From Pseudomonas baltica (GTDB lineage: Bacteria; Pseudomonadota; Gammaproteobacteria; Pseudomonadales; Pseudomonadaceae), in assembly GCF_031880315.1 (NCBI RefSeq), contig NZ_CP134771.1, positions 3,746,501 through 3,810,500 of the forward strand: a stretch of 64,000 bases of DNA. The letters are read 5' to 3'. The notes below the pieces were generated by a model, which saw only the letters and a list, made by a program, of their open reading frames with translations, had not been told where the DNA came from and searched no databases. Made by a program: the position numbers and the translations under genes. This document shows positions 34,999-43,171 of the stretch, one piece after another. Position 1 is the stretch's first letter. The number at the start of each line of letters is the position of its first letter.

Positions 34999-36612
34999 GT
35001 GTTGATGCGCTGGCATCTGCCGGTGTTCGCCGTCGCTGCGTTGGTGCTGCTGCCCCTGAGCGTGTTGCTGCTGTCGTGGCAATCAATCGATGTGCAGATC
35101 TGGGGGCATCTGTGGGACACCCAGATGCCACGGCTACTGGGTAATACGCTGGTTCTGATGTTGGGTGTCGGCATTGGTGTCACGGTGCTCGGGGTCAGTC
35201 TTGCGTGGCTGACCAGCCTCTGCGAGTTCCCAGGCCGGCGCTGGCTCGACTGGGCGCTGATGCTGCCGTTTGCAATCCCCGCTTACGTGCTGGCGTTCGT
35301 CTTCGTCGGCTTGCTGGACTTCGCCGGGCCGCTGCAAAGCCTGCTGCGCGAGTGGTTCGGTGTGGGTCTGCGGCTGCCGCGGGTGCGTTCCACGGGAGGA
35401 GTGATCAGCGTCTTGGTGCTGGTGTTCTATCCCTATGTCTACCTGCTTGCGCGTACGGCCTTCCTTGCTCAAGGCAAGGGCCTGATGGAAGCGGCGCGTG
35501 TGCTCGGGCAATCGCCCTGGCAGGCGTTCTGGCGGGTCGCGTTACCCATGGCGCGGCCGGCGATCGGTGCCGGGGTCGCGCTGGCGCTGATGGAAACCCT
35601 GGCCGATTTCGGCGCGGTGTCGGTATTCAATTTCGATACCTTCACCACGGCCATCTACAAGACCTGGTACGGATTCTTCAGCCTCTCAAGCGCCACCCAA
35701 CTGGCGAGCCTGCTGTTACTGGCCGTGATGCTGGTGCTCTATGGCGAACGCCGTGCCCGAGGCGCCCATCACGCCGCCAGCGAGCGTCCGCGATTGGGGG
35801 CGCTCTATCATCTGCGCGGCTTGAAGGCTGTGGCAGCCACCGCCTGGTGTTCACTGGTGTTCGCCTGTGCCTTTGTAATACCGGTACTGCAATTGCTGGT
35901 GTGGTGCTGGCAGCGTGGGCGCTTCGATCTGGACGAACGTTATGCCGCGTTGATCCTGCACACTTTATATCTCGGTGCGATGGCAGCGTTGATCACCGTG
36001 GTGATTGCCTCGATGCTGGCTTTTGCTCGACGTTTTTCTCCAACGTCGGGAATACGAGCGGGGGTCAGTTTGGCCAACCTCGGCTACGCATTACCGGGGT
36101 CGGTGCTGGCGGTGTCTATCATGCTCGGGTTCAGCTACCTGGATCGGGTGCTGGTGGTGCCCGCATCCAGCGCGTTGGGGGGGGCCGGACGACCATTGCT
36201 GCTCGGCAGTCTCGCCGCGCTGCTGCTGGCGTATCTGGTGCGTTTCATGGCGGTCGCCTACGGGCCGCTGGAAAGCAGCCTGGCGCGAATTCGCCCTTCG
36301 TTGCCGGAAGCGGCGCAGAGCCTGGGGGCCGACAAGCGGACGGTGCTGCTGAAGGTGTATCTACCGCTGCTGGTGCCGGGCCTGCTGAGCGCCGCCTTGC
36401 TGGTATTCGTCGATGTGCTCAAGGAAATGCCTGCCACCTTGCTGATGCGTCCCTTTGGCTGGGACACGCTGGCTGTGCGGATTTTCGAGATGACCAGCGA
36501 AGGCGAGTGGGCGCGCGCCTCGTTGCCGGCGTTGACCCTCGTGGCGGTAGGGTTGCTGCCGGTCATCGGCCTGATACGACGTTCGGCGCACGGCGCTGGT
36601 CGAAGCTGCTAG
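34999..36612 (+). CDS. Ferric-iron ABC transporter permease (FbpB type, fused)
   Basis: 537 residues with about twelve membrane helices in two homologous halves, each with an EAA-type loop (EAARVLGQSPWQAFWRVALPMARPAI and EAAQSLGADKRTVLLKVYLPLLVPGL). This is the duplicated layout of FbpB/SfuB/ThiP. The start may be GTG 34999 (5 bases after AAGGA) or ATG 35005. No ATP-binding gene follows; the ATPase must be encoded elsewhere. Confidence 0.92.
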   Translation: MLMRWHLPVFAVAALVLLPLSVLLLSWQSIDVQIWGHLWDTQMPRLLGNTLVLMLGVGIGVTVLGVSLAWLTSLCEFPGRRWLDWALMLPFAIPAYVLAFVFVGLLDFAGPLQSLLREWFGVGLRLPRVRSTGGVISVLVLVFYPYVYLLARTAFLAQGKGLMEAARVLGQSPWQAFWRVALPMARPAIGAGVALALMETLADFGAVSVFNFDTFTTAIYKTWYGFFSLSSATQLASLLLLAVMLVLYGERRARGAHHAASERPRLGALYHLRGLKAVAATAWCSLVFACAFVIPVLQLLVWCWQRGRFDLDERYAALILHTLYLGAMAALITVVIASMLAFARRFSPTSGIRAGVSLANLGYALPGSVLAVSIMLGFSYLDRVLVVPASSALGGAGRPLLLGSLAALLLAYLVRFMAVAYGPLESSLARIRPSLPEAAQSLGADKRTVLLKVYLPLLVPGLLSAALLVFVDVLKEMPATLLMRPFGWDTLAVRIFEMTSEGEWARASLPALTLVAVGLLPVIGLIRRSAHGAGRSC

Positions 36613-36784
36613 TGCCAGTGTCGTCCCTTGCAGCTACAATGCGCGGCATTCGGTGCGGACCGCTCACTCGCGACAGGGGTTGCGGGTGACGGTTATCTCT
36701 TTGTTTCATATGGTTTTTGGCTCGGACATTTCATTGAGCCTGAAGCGAGGGCCGCACCTTCGCCACGCCCGGAAGGAGACACCC

Positions 36785-37867
36785 ATGGGACAGCGTACAC
36801 CACTGTTTGATCTGCACCTCGCACTGGGTGCCAAGCTGGTGGATTTTGGCGGCTGGGATATGCCGCTGCACTACGGTTCCCAGGTTGAGGAACATCATCA
36901 GGTGCGTCGCGACTGCGGTGTATTCGACGTCTCGCACATGACTGTCATCGACGTGACCGGGCCTCAGGCCAAGACATGGCTGCGGCGCTTGCTGGCTAAT
37001 GATGTCGAGCGTCTGCAGTCCATAGGGAGTGCGCTCTACAGTGCCATGCTGGAGCCTGAGGGTGGCATCATCGACGACATGATCGTCTACCTGACCGAGC
37101 AAGGTTATCGTCTGGTGGTCAATGCCGCCACCCGAGACAAGGACCTAGCCTGGATGCACGCGCAAGCCGTTGGCTATGACGTCCAAGTACGCGAGTGCGC
37201 CGACCTGGCCATGCTCGCCATTCAGGGTCCCAAGGCCCGGCAGCGTCTGGTCGAGGTGCTGGATCAAGCACGGGCGCAGCGTGTGCAGTCGCTCAAGCCA
37301 TTCGAAGGTGCAGCCGAAGGCGACTGGTACATCGCCCGTACCGGCTATACCGGTGAAGACGGTGTCGAAATTATCCTGCCCGCCACACAGGCGCCGGGGC
37401 TGTTCAACGATCTGGTCGGCGCTGGCATCCCTCCCATCGGTCTGGGTGCCCGTGATACCTTGCGCCTGGAAGCCGGTATGAATCTGTACGGCCAGGACAT
37501 GGACGAGGTCAATTCGCCCTTGGCATCCAATATGGCCTGGTCGGTATGCTGGGACTCGGCCGAGCGTGACTTTATTGGTCGTGCAGCCCTCGAAGCTGAG
37601 CGCAGTACCGGTATCGAGCGCAAGCTGGTCGGCCTGGTGCTTGAAGAACGTGGTGTGTTGCGCGCTCATCAGGTGGTACGCATCAGCAAGATTGGCGAAG
37701 GGGAGATCACCAGTGGTAGTTTCTCTCCTACGCTTAGCAAGTCGATTGCTTTGGCGCGTGTGCCGATGGCTACCGCTGATCGTGCTGAAGTCGAAATCCG
37801 CGGCAAATGGTACCCGGTGCGCGTCGTAAGGCCGACGTTCGTACGTCACGGCAAAACCCTGATCTGA
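36785..37867 (+). CDS. gcvT: Glycine cleavage system T protein (aminomethyltransferase)
   Basis: 360 residues from the ATG at 36785, preceded by AAGGAG. Family features include [28 protein letters not shown], the catalytic Asp region [10 protein letters not shown], and the end [18 protein letters not shown]. It transfers the aminomethyl carbon from H protein to tetrahydrofolate. The frame extends upstream to 36653, but that part is not conserved. It forms an operon with gcvH. Confidence 0.97.
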   Translation: MGQRTPLFDLHLALGAKLVDFGGWDMPLHYGSQVEEHHQVRRDCGVFDVSHMTVIDVTGPQAKTWLRRLLANDVERLQSIGSALYSAMLEPEGGIIDDMIVYLTEQGYRLVVNAATRDKDLAWMHAQAVGYDVQVRECADLAMLAIQGPKARQRLVEVLDQARAQRVQSLKPFEGAAEGDWYIARTGYTGEDGVEIILPATQAPGLFNDLVGAGIPPIGLGARDTLRLEAGMNLYGQDMDEVNSPLASNMAWSVCWDSAERDFIGRAALEAERSTGIERKLVGLVLEERGVLRAHQVVRISKIGEGEITSGSFSPTLSKSIALARVPMATADRAEVEIRGKWYPVRVVRPTFVRHGKTLI

Positions 37868-37910
37868 TATTTTTTGGCGGCCTACCGCTGACCCTGTTGA
37901 GGACAACACT

Positions 37911-38294
37911 ATGAGCGATATCCCAGCCGAACTGCGTTTCGCCGAGAGCCACGAGTGGGCGCGTCTGGAAGCTGATGGCACAGTGACCGTCGGTATTTCC
38001 GACCATGCCCAGGAAGCTTTGGGTGACGTGGTATTTGTTGAACTGACCGAGATCGGCAAAACCTTCGCTGCTGCCGATCAGGCGGGCGTGGTTGAGTCGG
38101 TGAAAGCGGCGTCGGACATCTATGCGCCTGTTGCAGGCGAAGTCATTGCCGTCAACGACGAGCTCCAGGGTTCGCCAGAGCTGCTGAACAGCGATCCTTA
38201 CGGGGCTTGGATCTTCAAGCTCAAGCCGGCCAATGCAGGTGATTTGGACAAGCTGCTCGATGCGGCCGGGTACAGGGCTGCAATCGGCGAGTAA
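37911..38294 (+). CDS. gcvH: Glycine cleavage system H protein
   Basis: 127 residues with the lipoyl-carrying lysine K65 in [13 protein letters not shown] and the usual [19 protein letters not shown] start. It shuttles the aminomethyl group between P, T and L proteins. Linked to gcvT by 43 bases. A REP palindrome follows; gcvP is not downstream. Confidence 0.98.
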   Translation: MSDIPAELRFAESHEWARLEADGTVTVGISDHAQEALGDVVFVELTEIGKTFAAADQAGVVESVKAASDIYAPVAGEVIAVNDELQGSPELLNSDPYGAWIFKLKPANAGDLDKLLDAAGYRAAIGE

Positions 38295-38312
38295 GCAGTG
38301 TAAGTACTGACA

Positions 38313-38390
38313 GTTGTGGGAGCGGGCTCTGTCCGCGAAGGGTTCGGCAGCGCTGCGGAACTCTTCGCGGGCAGAGCCCGCTCCCACAAT
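38313..38390. repeat. Long REP palindrome after gcvH
   Basis: 38313-38340 and 38362-38389 are nearly perfect complements of about 27 bases (core TGGGAGCGGGCTCTGTCCGC) around an inner GTTCGGCAGC/GCTGCGGAAC hairpin. It is followed by AGTTTTAC. Between convergent genes it likely ends or protects both transcripts. Confidence 0.85.
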
Positions 38391-38415
38391 AGTTTTACTG
38401 CAAGCAATCAGTGAT

Positions 38416-38736
38416 TCAGTTGTTATCTACAACCGCATTCTTGGCCAGGATAGCATTGGCCAGATCCATGTCCGAAGCCTTCAAGTTTGGATTCTCGGCG
38501 CGAACCTTGGCCATGGCAGCCTCCAGATAAGGGCCACGGATGTTGCCGTCGCTGGCAACGAAGCTGCCTGCGTCGTCCTGAGCGGCAATGATCATTTTGT
38601 GATCCTTGAACGTCAGGTAGGTCGAGCCCGTGGTGGCGCCGGACGACAGCACCTGACGCAGAAAGCCGTCAGCCATGGCTGAGCCGACAGGCAGGGAAAG
38701 CAGGGCGAGCGTGACAGCGGCGATCTTGAGACGCAT
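38416..38736 (-). CDS. DUF2388-family exported protein
   Basis: 106 residues from the ATG at 38736: signal peptide (RLKIAAVTLALLSLPVGSAMA), then TGSTYLTFKDHKMIIAAQDDAGSFVASDGNIRGPYLEAAMAKVR in pieces, which carries the DUF2388 core AA.DDA.SFVAS.G.IRG..LEAA. DUF2388 proteins are small periplasmic proteins known mainly from Pseudomonas; function unknown. Confidence 0.85.
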   Translation of the reverse strand: MRLKIAAVTLALLSLPVGSAMADGFLRQVLSSGATTGSTYLTFKDHKMIIAAQDDAGSFVASDGNIRGPYLEAAMAKVRAENPNLKASDMDLANAILAKNAVVDNN

Positions 38737-38808
38737 GACGGAATACTCCAGTTTTATTATTCCTGATCGTTGGATAGGGGCACCAGGCATCAAGTTCCCC
38801 GTGGCGCT

Positions 38809-39255
38809 TTATTCAGGTACTACCAGCAATACGGTGCCGTCCAATCCGGTGACCTGGACCCGTGATCCGACCGCGGCGTCTGGCCCGCGTGCCAGCCATA
38901 CGCCGTCACCGACTTTGACCTTGCCCCGGCCATCGACAATGGCGTCGGTGACGAGCAGGGTTCGCCCGACGAGCTCCTGACCGCGCATGTTCAGCCCTGG
39001 CTGATCGCTGGGGCGCGCCACACTGCGTTGCCTGCGCCACCAGTAGACCGCAGTCAACAAAGAGAGCGCCGCGAACAGCGGTAGCTGCATGGCCCAGGTC
39101 AGTGCAGGCACGGCAAAGGTAATGACGCCAACCGCTGCGGCTGCAATGCCCAGCCATAACAGGTAGCCACCGGCACCGAACACTTCGAGGATCAGCAGCA
39201 CCGTACCCAGTGCCAGCCAGTCCCAGAACGACAGATGTTGCACGAAGTCCAGCAT
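38809..39255 (-). CDS. NfeD-like membrane protein
   Basis: 148 residues: two or three N-terminal membrane helices (LGTVLLILEVFGAGGYLLWLGIAAAAVGV in two parts) and a C-terminal OB-fold with RGQELVGRTLLVTDAIVDGRGKVKVGDG. NfeD proteins pair with SPFH/stomatin proteins and help organise membrane microdomains. It lies 9 bases after the SPFH gene on the same strand. Confidence 0.93.
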   Translation of the reverse strand: MLDFVQHLSFWDWLALGTVLLILEVFGAGGYLLWLGIAAAAVGVITFAVPALTWAMQLPLFAALSLLTAVYWWRRQRSVARPSDQPGLNMRGQELVGRTLLVTDAIVDGRGKVKVGDGVWLARGPDAAVGSRVQVTGLDGTVLLVVPE

Positions 39256-39264
39256 CTTCAGGCC

Positions 39265-40185
39265 TCAGACTTTCTTGTTGTCGAACGTTGCCTTGATGAT
39301 TTCTCCGATGCCGCCCACCGAGCCGATGATCGAGCTGGCTTCGAGAGGCATGAGGATGACCTTGCTGTTGTTCGCCGAAGCCAGTTTGCCCAGTGCATCG
39401 ACGTATTTCTGCGCCACGAAATAGTTGATGGCTTGCACGTTGCCGCTCGCGATCGCTTCTGACACTACCTGCGTCGCGCGAGCTTCCGCCTCTGCCTGTC
39501 GCTCCCGTGCTTCGGACTCCAGGAACGCCGCCTGGCGTTCACCCTCGGCTTCCAGAATCTGCGCCTGCTTCTTGCCCTCTGCGGTCAGTATGGCAGCGGC
39601 GCGCAGGCCCTCGGCCTCGAGAATCTGTGCGCGCTTGACCCGCTCGGCTTTCATCTGCCCGCTCATGGCCGCCATGAGGTCGGCGGGAGGGCTGATGTCC
39701 TTGATCTCGATACGGGTAATCTTGATGCCCCAGGGGGCGGTTGCTTCGTCCACGGTACGCAACAGTTTTTCGTTGATGCCATCACGCTGGCTGAGCATGG
39801 CGTCCAGCTCCATGGAGCCGAGTACGGTACGGATATTGGTCTGCAGCAAGTTGCGAATGGCATGCTCGAGGTTGTTGACCTCGTAGGCAGCCTGGGCGGT
39901 GTTGACCACCTGAAAGAAGCACACGGCGTCGATCTGCACCGTGGCGTTGTCGGCGGTGATGACTTCCTGTGGCGGAATGTCGAGCACGCTTTCCATGACG
40001 TTGATCTTGCGACCGATGCGGTCCATCACCGGCACGATGATGTTGAGGCCGGGCTTCAGGGTGTTGGTATAGCGGCCGAAGCGCTCCACCGTCCACTGGT
40101 AGCCCTGCGGCACGACCTTGAAACCCATGAAGATGATGGCCACGACCAGGCCGACGAAGAGCAGTAGCACGCTACCGATTTGCAT
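39265..40185 (-). CDS. SPFH/stomatin family protein (QmcA-like)
   Basis: 306 residues. An N-terminal membrane helix ([16 protein letters not shown]) is followed by the SPFH/band 7 domain ([34 protein letters not shown]) and a coiled-coil helix rich in Ala/Glu/Arg ([21 protein letters not shown]). It resembles E. coli QmcA, whose gene is paired with an nfeD-like gene. It forms oligomeric cages in the inner membrane and affects membrane protease activity. Confidence 0.94.
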   Translation of the reverse strand: MQIGSVLLLFVGLVVAIIFMGFKVVPQGYQWTVERFGRYTNTLKPGLNIIVPVMDRIGRKINVMESVLDIPPQEVITADNATVQIDAVCFFQVVNTAQAAYEVNNLEHAIRNLLQTNIRTVLGSMELDAMLSQRDGINEKLLRTVDEATAPWGIKITRIEIKDISPPADLMAAMSGQMKAERVKRAQILEAEGLRAAAILTAEGKKQAQILEAEGERQAAFLESEARERQAEAEARATQVVSEAIASGNVQAINYFVAQKYVDALGKLASANNSKVILMPLEASSIIGSVGGIGEIIKATFDNKKV

Positions 40186-40297
40186 GACGAATCCCTGTTC
40201 AAGATTGCTGAATCAATGATTGTGAGCGCTGTTGGGGCAGTGATCTAGCGGTAGTTTGTGTCAGCAAGTGATTACCCATGGCGCCGGCCATGCCTGA

Positions 40298-42073
40298 CTA
40301 CTTCACGCCGCTGTGGGGCGTCGTGCGCAGCACTTCCTCGACTGTGGTCTGGCCGTTCGCAACCTTCTGCGCGCCAGACACGCGCAGGCTGCGCATGCCT
40401 TCAAGGTAGGCCTGGCGCTTGAGGGCAGCGAGGTCGGTATCGAGCTGGATGTGGTGCTTGAGGCTGTCGCTCAGGAGCATTATTTCGTACACCCCGGCAC
40501 GGCCGCGATAGCCGGTCTCGCGGCATTCCGCGCAGCCTATCGCCCGTTGTGCACCGCTGGGCACCGGGGCTTGCCAGGGGCGGGTCAGCTCGTGCCAATC
40601 GCTGGCCGCGAGCGTATACGGCGCTTTGCAGTGGTTGCACAGCGTGCGCACCAGGCGCTGCGCCATGACCCCCAGCACCGTGGCCTTGATCAGATAATGG
40701 GCGACACCCAGTTCAAGCAGCCGGCTGATCGCGCTCGGCGCATCGTTGGTATGCAGGGTCGAGAGCACCAGGTGTCCGGTGAGCGCCGCTTGTATGGCCA
40801 TTTCAGCGGTTTCCAGGTCGCGGATCTCACCCACCATGATGATGTCCGGGTCCTGGCGCATGAGTGCTCGCACGCCGCTGGCGAAGGTGAGGTCGATATT
40901 TGCCTGGACCTGCATCTGGTTGAACGCCGGCTCGACCATTTCGATAGGGTCTTCGATGGTGCACAGGTTGACTTCGGGGGTGGCGAGCTTCTTGAGCGTG
41001 GTGTAAAGCGTGCTGGTCTTGCCCGAGCCTGTCGGACCGGTCACCAGAATGATGCCGTTGGTCTGCCCGGTCATGCCTTGCCAGCGGCTCAAGTCGTCAC
41101 CGCTCAGGCCCAGCGCGTCGTAGTCCCTGAGCAGCACCTCGGGATCGAATATTCGCAACACCATCTTTTCGCCAAAGGCTGTCGGCAGCGTCGCCAGGCG
41201 CAGTTCCACGTCACTGCCGCCGGGCGACTGCGTCTTGACCCTGCCGTCCTGAGGTTTGCGTTTTTCTGCGACGTTCATGCGCCCCAGGCTTTTCAGGCGG
41301 CTGACGATGGCCATGATCACCTGGGGCGGGAACTGGTAGACGTTGTGCAGCATGCCATCGATGCGAAAGCGTACGCTGCCGTGCTCGCGGCGCGGTTCGA
41401 TGTGGATATCGCTGGCGCGCTGTTCGAAGGCGTAATGGAACAGCCAGTCGACGATGTCGATGATGTGCGAATCGTTGGCGTCGGGTTCACGATCACTGGC
41501 GCCGAGCTTGAGCAGTTGTTCGAAATTGCCCGGCGTCTTGTCGGTTTGATCGACGTGACTGGCACCACTGACCGATTTTGCCAGCCGGTAGAACTCCAGC
41601 GTGTAGCGCTGGATGTCGAGCGGATTGGCCAGTACCCGGCGGATCGGCTTTTGCAACGCATGACTGAGGTCCTGGAGCCAGGACGTTACATAGGGCTGCG
41701 CGCTGGCCACGGTAATGGTGCCGGCATCGGCTTCCACGGCGAGTATCCCATGGCGATGGGCAAAGGCATGGGACATCACCGGCGTGACGGCGGCGACATC
41801 GATTTTAAGTGGATCGATACGCAGATAAGGCAGCCCGGCTTGCTGAGCCAGCCATATGGTCAGCTGTTCAATTTCCAGGCAATGGCCCGGGTGGCTGAGA
41901 TCGGCGATCTGTTGCCCGGCCATGAACTCCAGTGGGTGGCGATCACGGTGATGGGCCGACTGATACGCTTTGAGCAACGGCTCGCGGGTGTCGGCAAGGA
42001 TGAAACCCTGGGCGATCAGCTCGTCCAGCAAGTCTCCAAGCCCCAGCGGGCGATCGGTGGTGGTCTGGCTCAC
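40298..42073 (-). CDS. Orphan GspE/PilB-type secretion ATPase
   Basis: 591 residues. The N-terminal MshEN/GspE domain (LLKAYQSAHHRDRHPLEF) is followed by the ATPase: Walker A GPTGSGKTST, Asp box EDPIEM, Walker B DPDIIMVGEIRDLETAE, His box GHLVLSTLHTNDA. The zinc-binding CNHC...CAEC element of GspE is present. No other type II secretion or type IV pilus gene lies near, so its partners are unlinked or it serves a different machine. Confidence 0.92.
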   Translation of the reverse strand: MSQTTTDRPLGLGDLLDELIAQGFILADTREPLLKAYQSAHHRDRHPLEFMAGQQIADLSHPGHCLEIEQLTIWLAQQAGLPYLRIDPLKIDVAAVTPVMSHAFAHRHGILAVEADAGTITVASAQPYVTSWLQDLSHALQKPIRRVLANPLDIQRYTLEFYRLAKSVSGASHVDQTDKTPGNFEQLLKLGASDREPDANDSHIIDIVDWLFHYAFEQRASDIHIEPRREHGSVRFRIDGMLHNVYQFPPQVIMAIVSRLKSLGRMNVAEKRKPQDGRVKTQSPGGSDVELRLATLPTAFGEKMVLRIFDPEVLLRDYDALGLSGDDLSRWQGMTGQTNGIILVTGPTGSGKTSTLYTTLKKLATPEVNLCTIEDPIEMVEPAFNQMQVQANIDLTFASGVRALMRQDPDIIMVGEIRDLETAEMAIQAALTGHLVLSTLHTNDAPSAISRLLELGVAHYLIKATVLGVMAQRLVRTLCNHCKAPYTLAASDWHELTRPWQAPVPSGAQRAIGCAECRETGYRGRAGVYEIMLLSDSLKHHIQLDTDLAALKRQAYLEGMRSLRVSGAQKVANGQTTVEEVLRTTPHSGVK

Positions 42074-42179
42074 TGCGCCCTCCCGGGCAGTGCCGTGGGG
42101 CGTCCTGCGCCACGTCTGGACAGCCAGAAGAGCAAAAACAGCGTGCCATGATCAATCGCGGCAATCGTTGCCGCAGATG

Positions 42180-42530
42180 TCAGGCCTGTGCCGCGTTATG
42201 ACTTGCGCCACCGACAGCTTTCAATGCTCCAGCCGGTTCGAGCTCGACTGAACACACTTCGACAAGATTGCGCATTTTTTGCGCTATCACTTCCGCGCGA
42301 TGCCAAGTCACGTCGTGCAGTTCCAGTTCGATATGCAGGAGATCGTCATCGCGGACCATTTCGATGCGTTGGGCAATGAGGTATTGCATGGCAAACAGGT
42401 TGAGCAATCGACAGGGCAAATCCGCCTGTGCCTCGGCCACCAGGCGAAAGCGCACTGCAGTGGTCGGGTTGCCCGCCGCCCAGACATCCGGGCGCGGGCA
42501 GGGATCGTTCATGGCGTGCAATGTGGTCAT
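42180..42530 (-). CDS. Small ACT-like protein, divergent from the Lrp-type gene
   Basis: 116 residues. The segment from AVRFRLVAEAQADLPCRLLNLFA to AEVIAQKMRNLVEVCSVELEP has the strand-helix rhythm of an ACT domain and resembles IlvM (compare its QLNKLVDVAHVAI). No catalytic or DNA-binding part is visible. Its position back-to-back with an amino-acid-responsive regulator suggests amino-acid sensing. This is inference; a partner acetolactate synthase is not nearby. Confidence 0.72.
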   Translation of the reverse strand: MTTLHAMNDPCPRPDVWAAGNPTTAVRFRLVAEAQADLPCRLLNLFAMQYLIAQRIEMVRDDDLLHIELELHDVTWHRAEVIAQKMRNLVEVCSVELEPAGALKAVGGASHNAAQA

Positions 42531-42572
42531 GGGCCGGCTCCTGATTCAGTCGGGCCATTGTTCCATGAGTAT

Positions 42573-42655
42573 CGAGATATTTCTTAGCGATTATTTCGAG
42601 TTTTTCCGCTATTTTGAATTGATCATGCTCACTAAGTGCTTAACGAGATATTTCT
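42573..42655. promoter_or_regulatory. 12-bp direct repeats in the ACT-like/Lrp intergenic region
   Basis: CGAGATATTTCT occurs exactly at 42573-42584 and at 42644-42655, the second ending at the base before the Lrp-type start codon. The region is AT-rich. The repeats may be binding sites for the regulator itself. Confidence 0.55.
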
Positions 42656-43132
42656 ATGCAAAGCGAGCTGGATAACTACGACCGCAAGATTCTCGCGCTG
42701 CTGCAGGAAGATGCTTCGCTGTCCAGCGCTCAGATCGCAGAACAGGTCGGGCTTTCTCAGTCGCCCTGCTGGCGGCGGATTCAACGAATGAAGGAGGAGG
42801 GCGTGATTCGCGCCCAGGTGACCTTGCTTGATCGCAAGAAGATCGGCCTCAACACGCAGATTTTCGCGGAGGTGAAACTCAACGCTCACGGGCGCTCCAA
42901 TTTTACCGAGTTCACCGAAGCGATTCGCGGCTTCCCGGAGGTGCTGGAGTGTTATGTGCTGATGGGGGCGGTGGATTTTCTGTTACGGATCGTGACTCCG
43001 GACATTGAAGCCTACGAGCGGTTCTTTTTCGAGAAACTGTCGATGGTGCCGGGGATTCAGGAGGTCAACTCGACAGTGGCCTTGTCAGAGATCAAGTCCA
43101 CCACGAGTCTGCCGGTGCTGCGCCCTGTGTAG
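42656..43132 (+). CDS. Lrp/AsnC-family transcriptional regulator
   Basis: 158 residues: helix-turn-helix LDNYDRKILALLQEDASLSSAQIAEQVGLSQSPCWRRIQRM in parts, then the RAM/ACT effector domain (EVLECYVLMGAVDFLLRIVTPD). SQSPCWRR is close to the Lrp recognition helix. It may be global Lrp or a local amino-acid regulator. The start lacks a clear Shine-Dalgarno; the upstream copy of the 12-bp repeat abuts it. Confidence 0.93.
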   Translation: MQSELDNYDRKILALLQEDASLSSAQIAEQVGLSQSPCWRRIQRMKEEGVIRAQVTLLDRKKIGLNTQIFAEVKLNAHGRSNFTEFTEAIRGFPEVLECYVLMGAVDFLLRIVTPDIEAYERFFFEKLSMVPGIQEVNSTVALSEIKSTTSLPVLRPV

Positions 43133-43160
43133 CGAGGGGGCAAGCCCTCCTTCGCTACAC
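43127..43160. terminator. Hairpin between convergent Lrp-type and CYTH/CHAD genes
   Basis: GTGTAGCGA (43127-43135, containing the Lrp-type stop codon) pairs perfectly with TCGCTACAC (43152-43160), with a further GGGC/GCCC inner stem. It probably serves as a bidirectional 3' end. Confidence 0.6.
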
Positions 43161-43171
43161 CGGTGCTGACT

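Noticed and set aside
36613..36784. Glycine riboswitch before gcvT
   Set aside because: I looked for the conserved aptamer cores and did not find them; the region contains a possible -10 (TACAAT) but no tandem aptamer pattern.
40313..42151. 612-codon open frame antisense to the GspE-type gene
   Set aside because: Mirror image of the ATPase gene; no motifs, no plausible ribosome-binding site.
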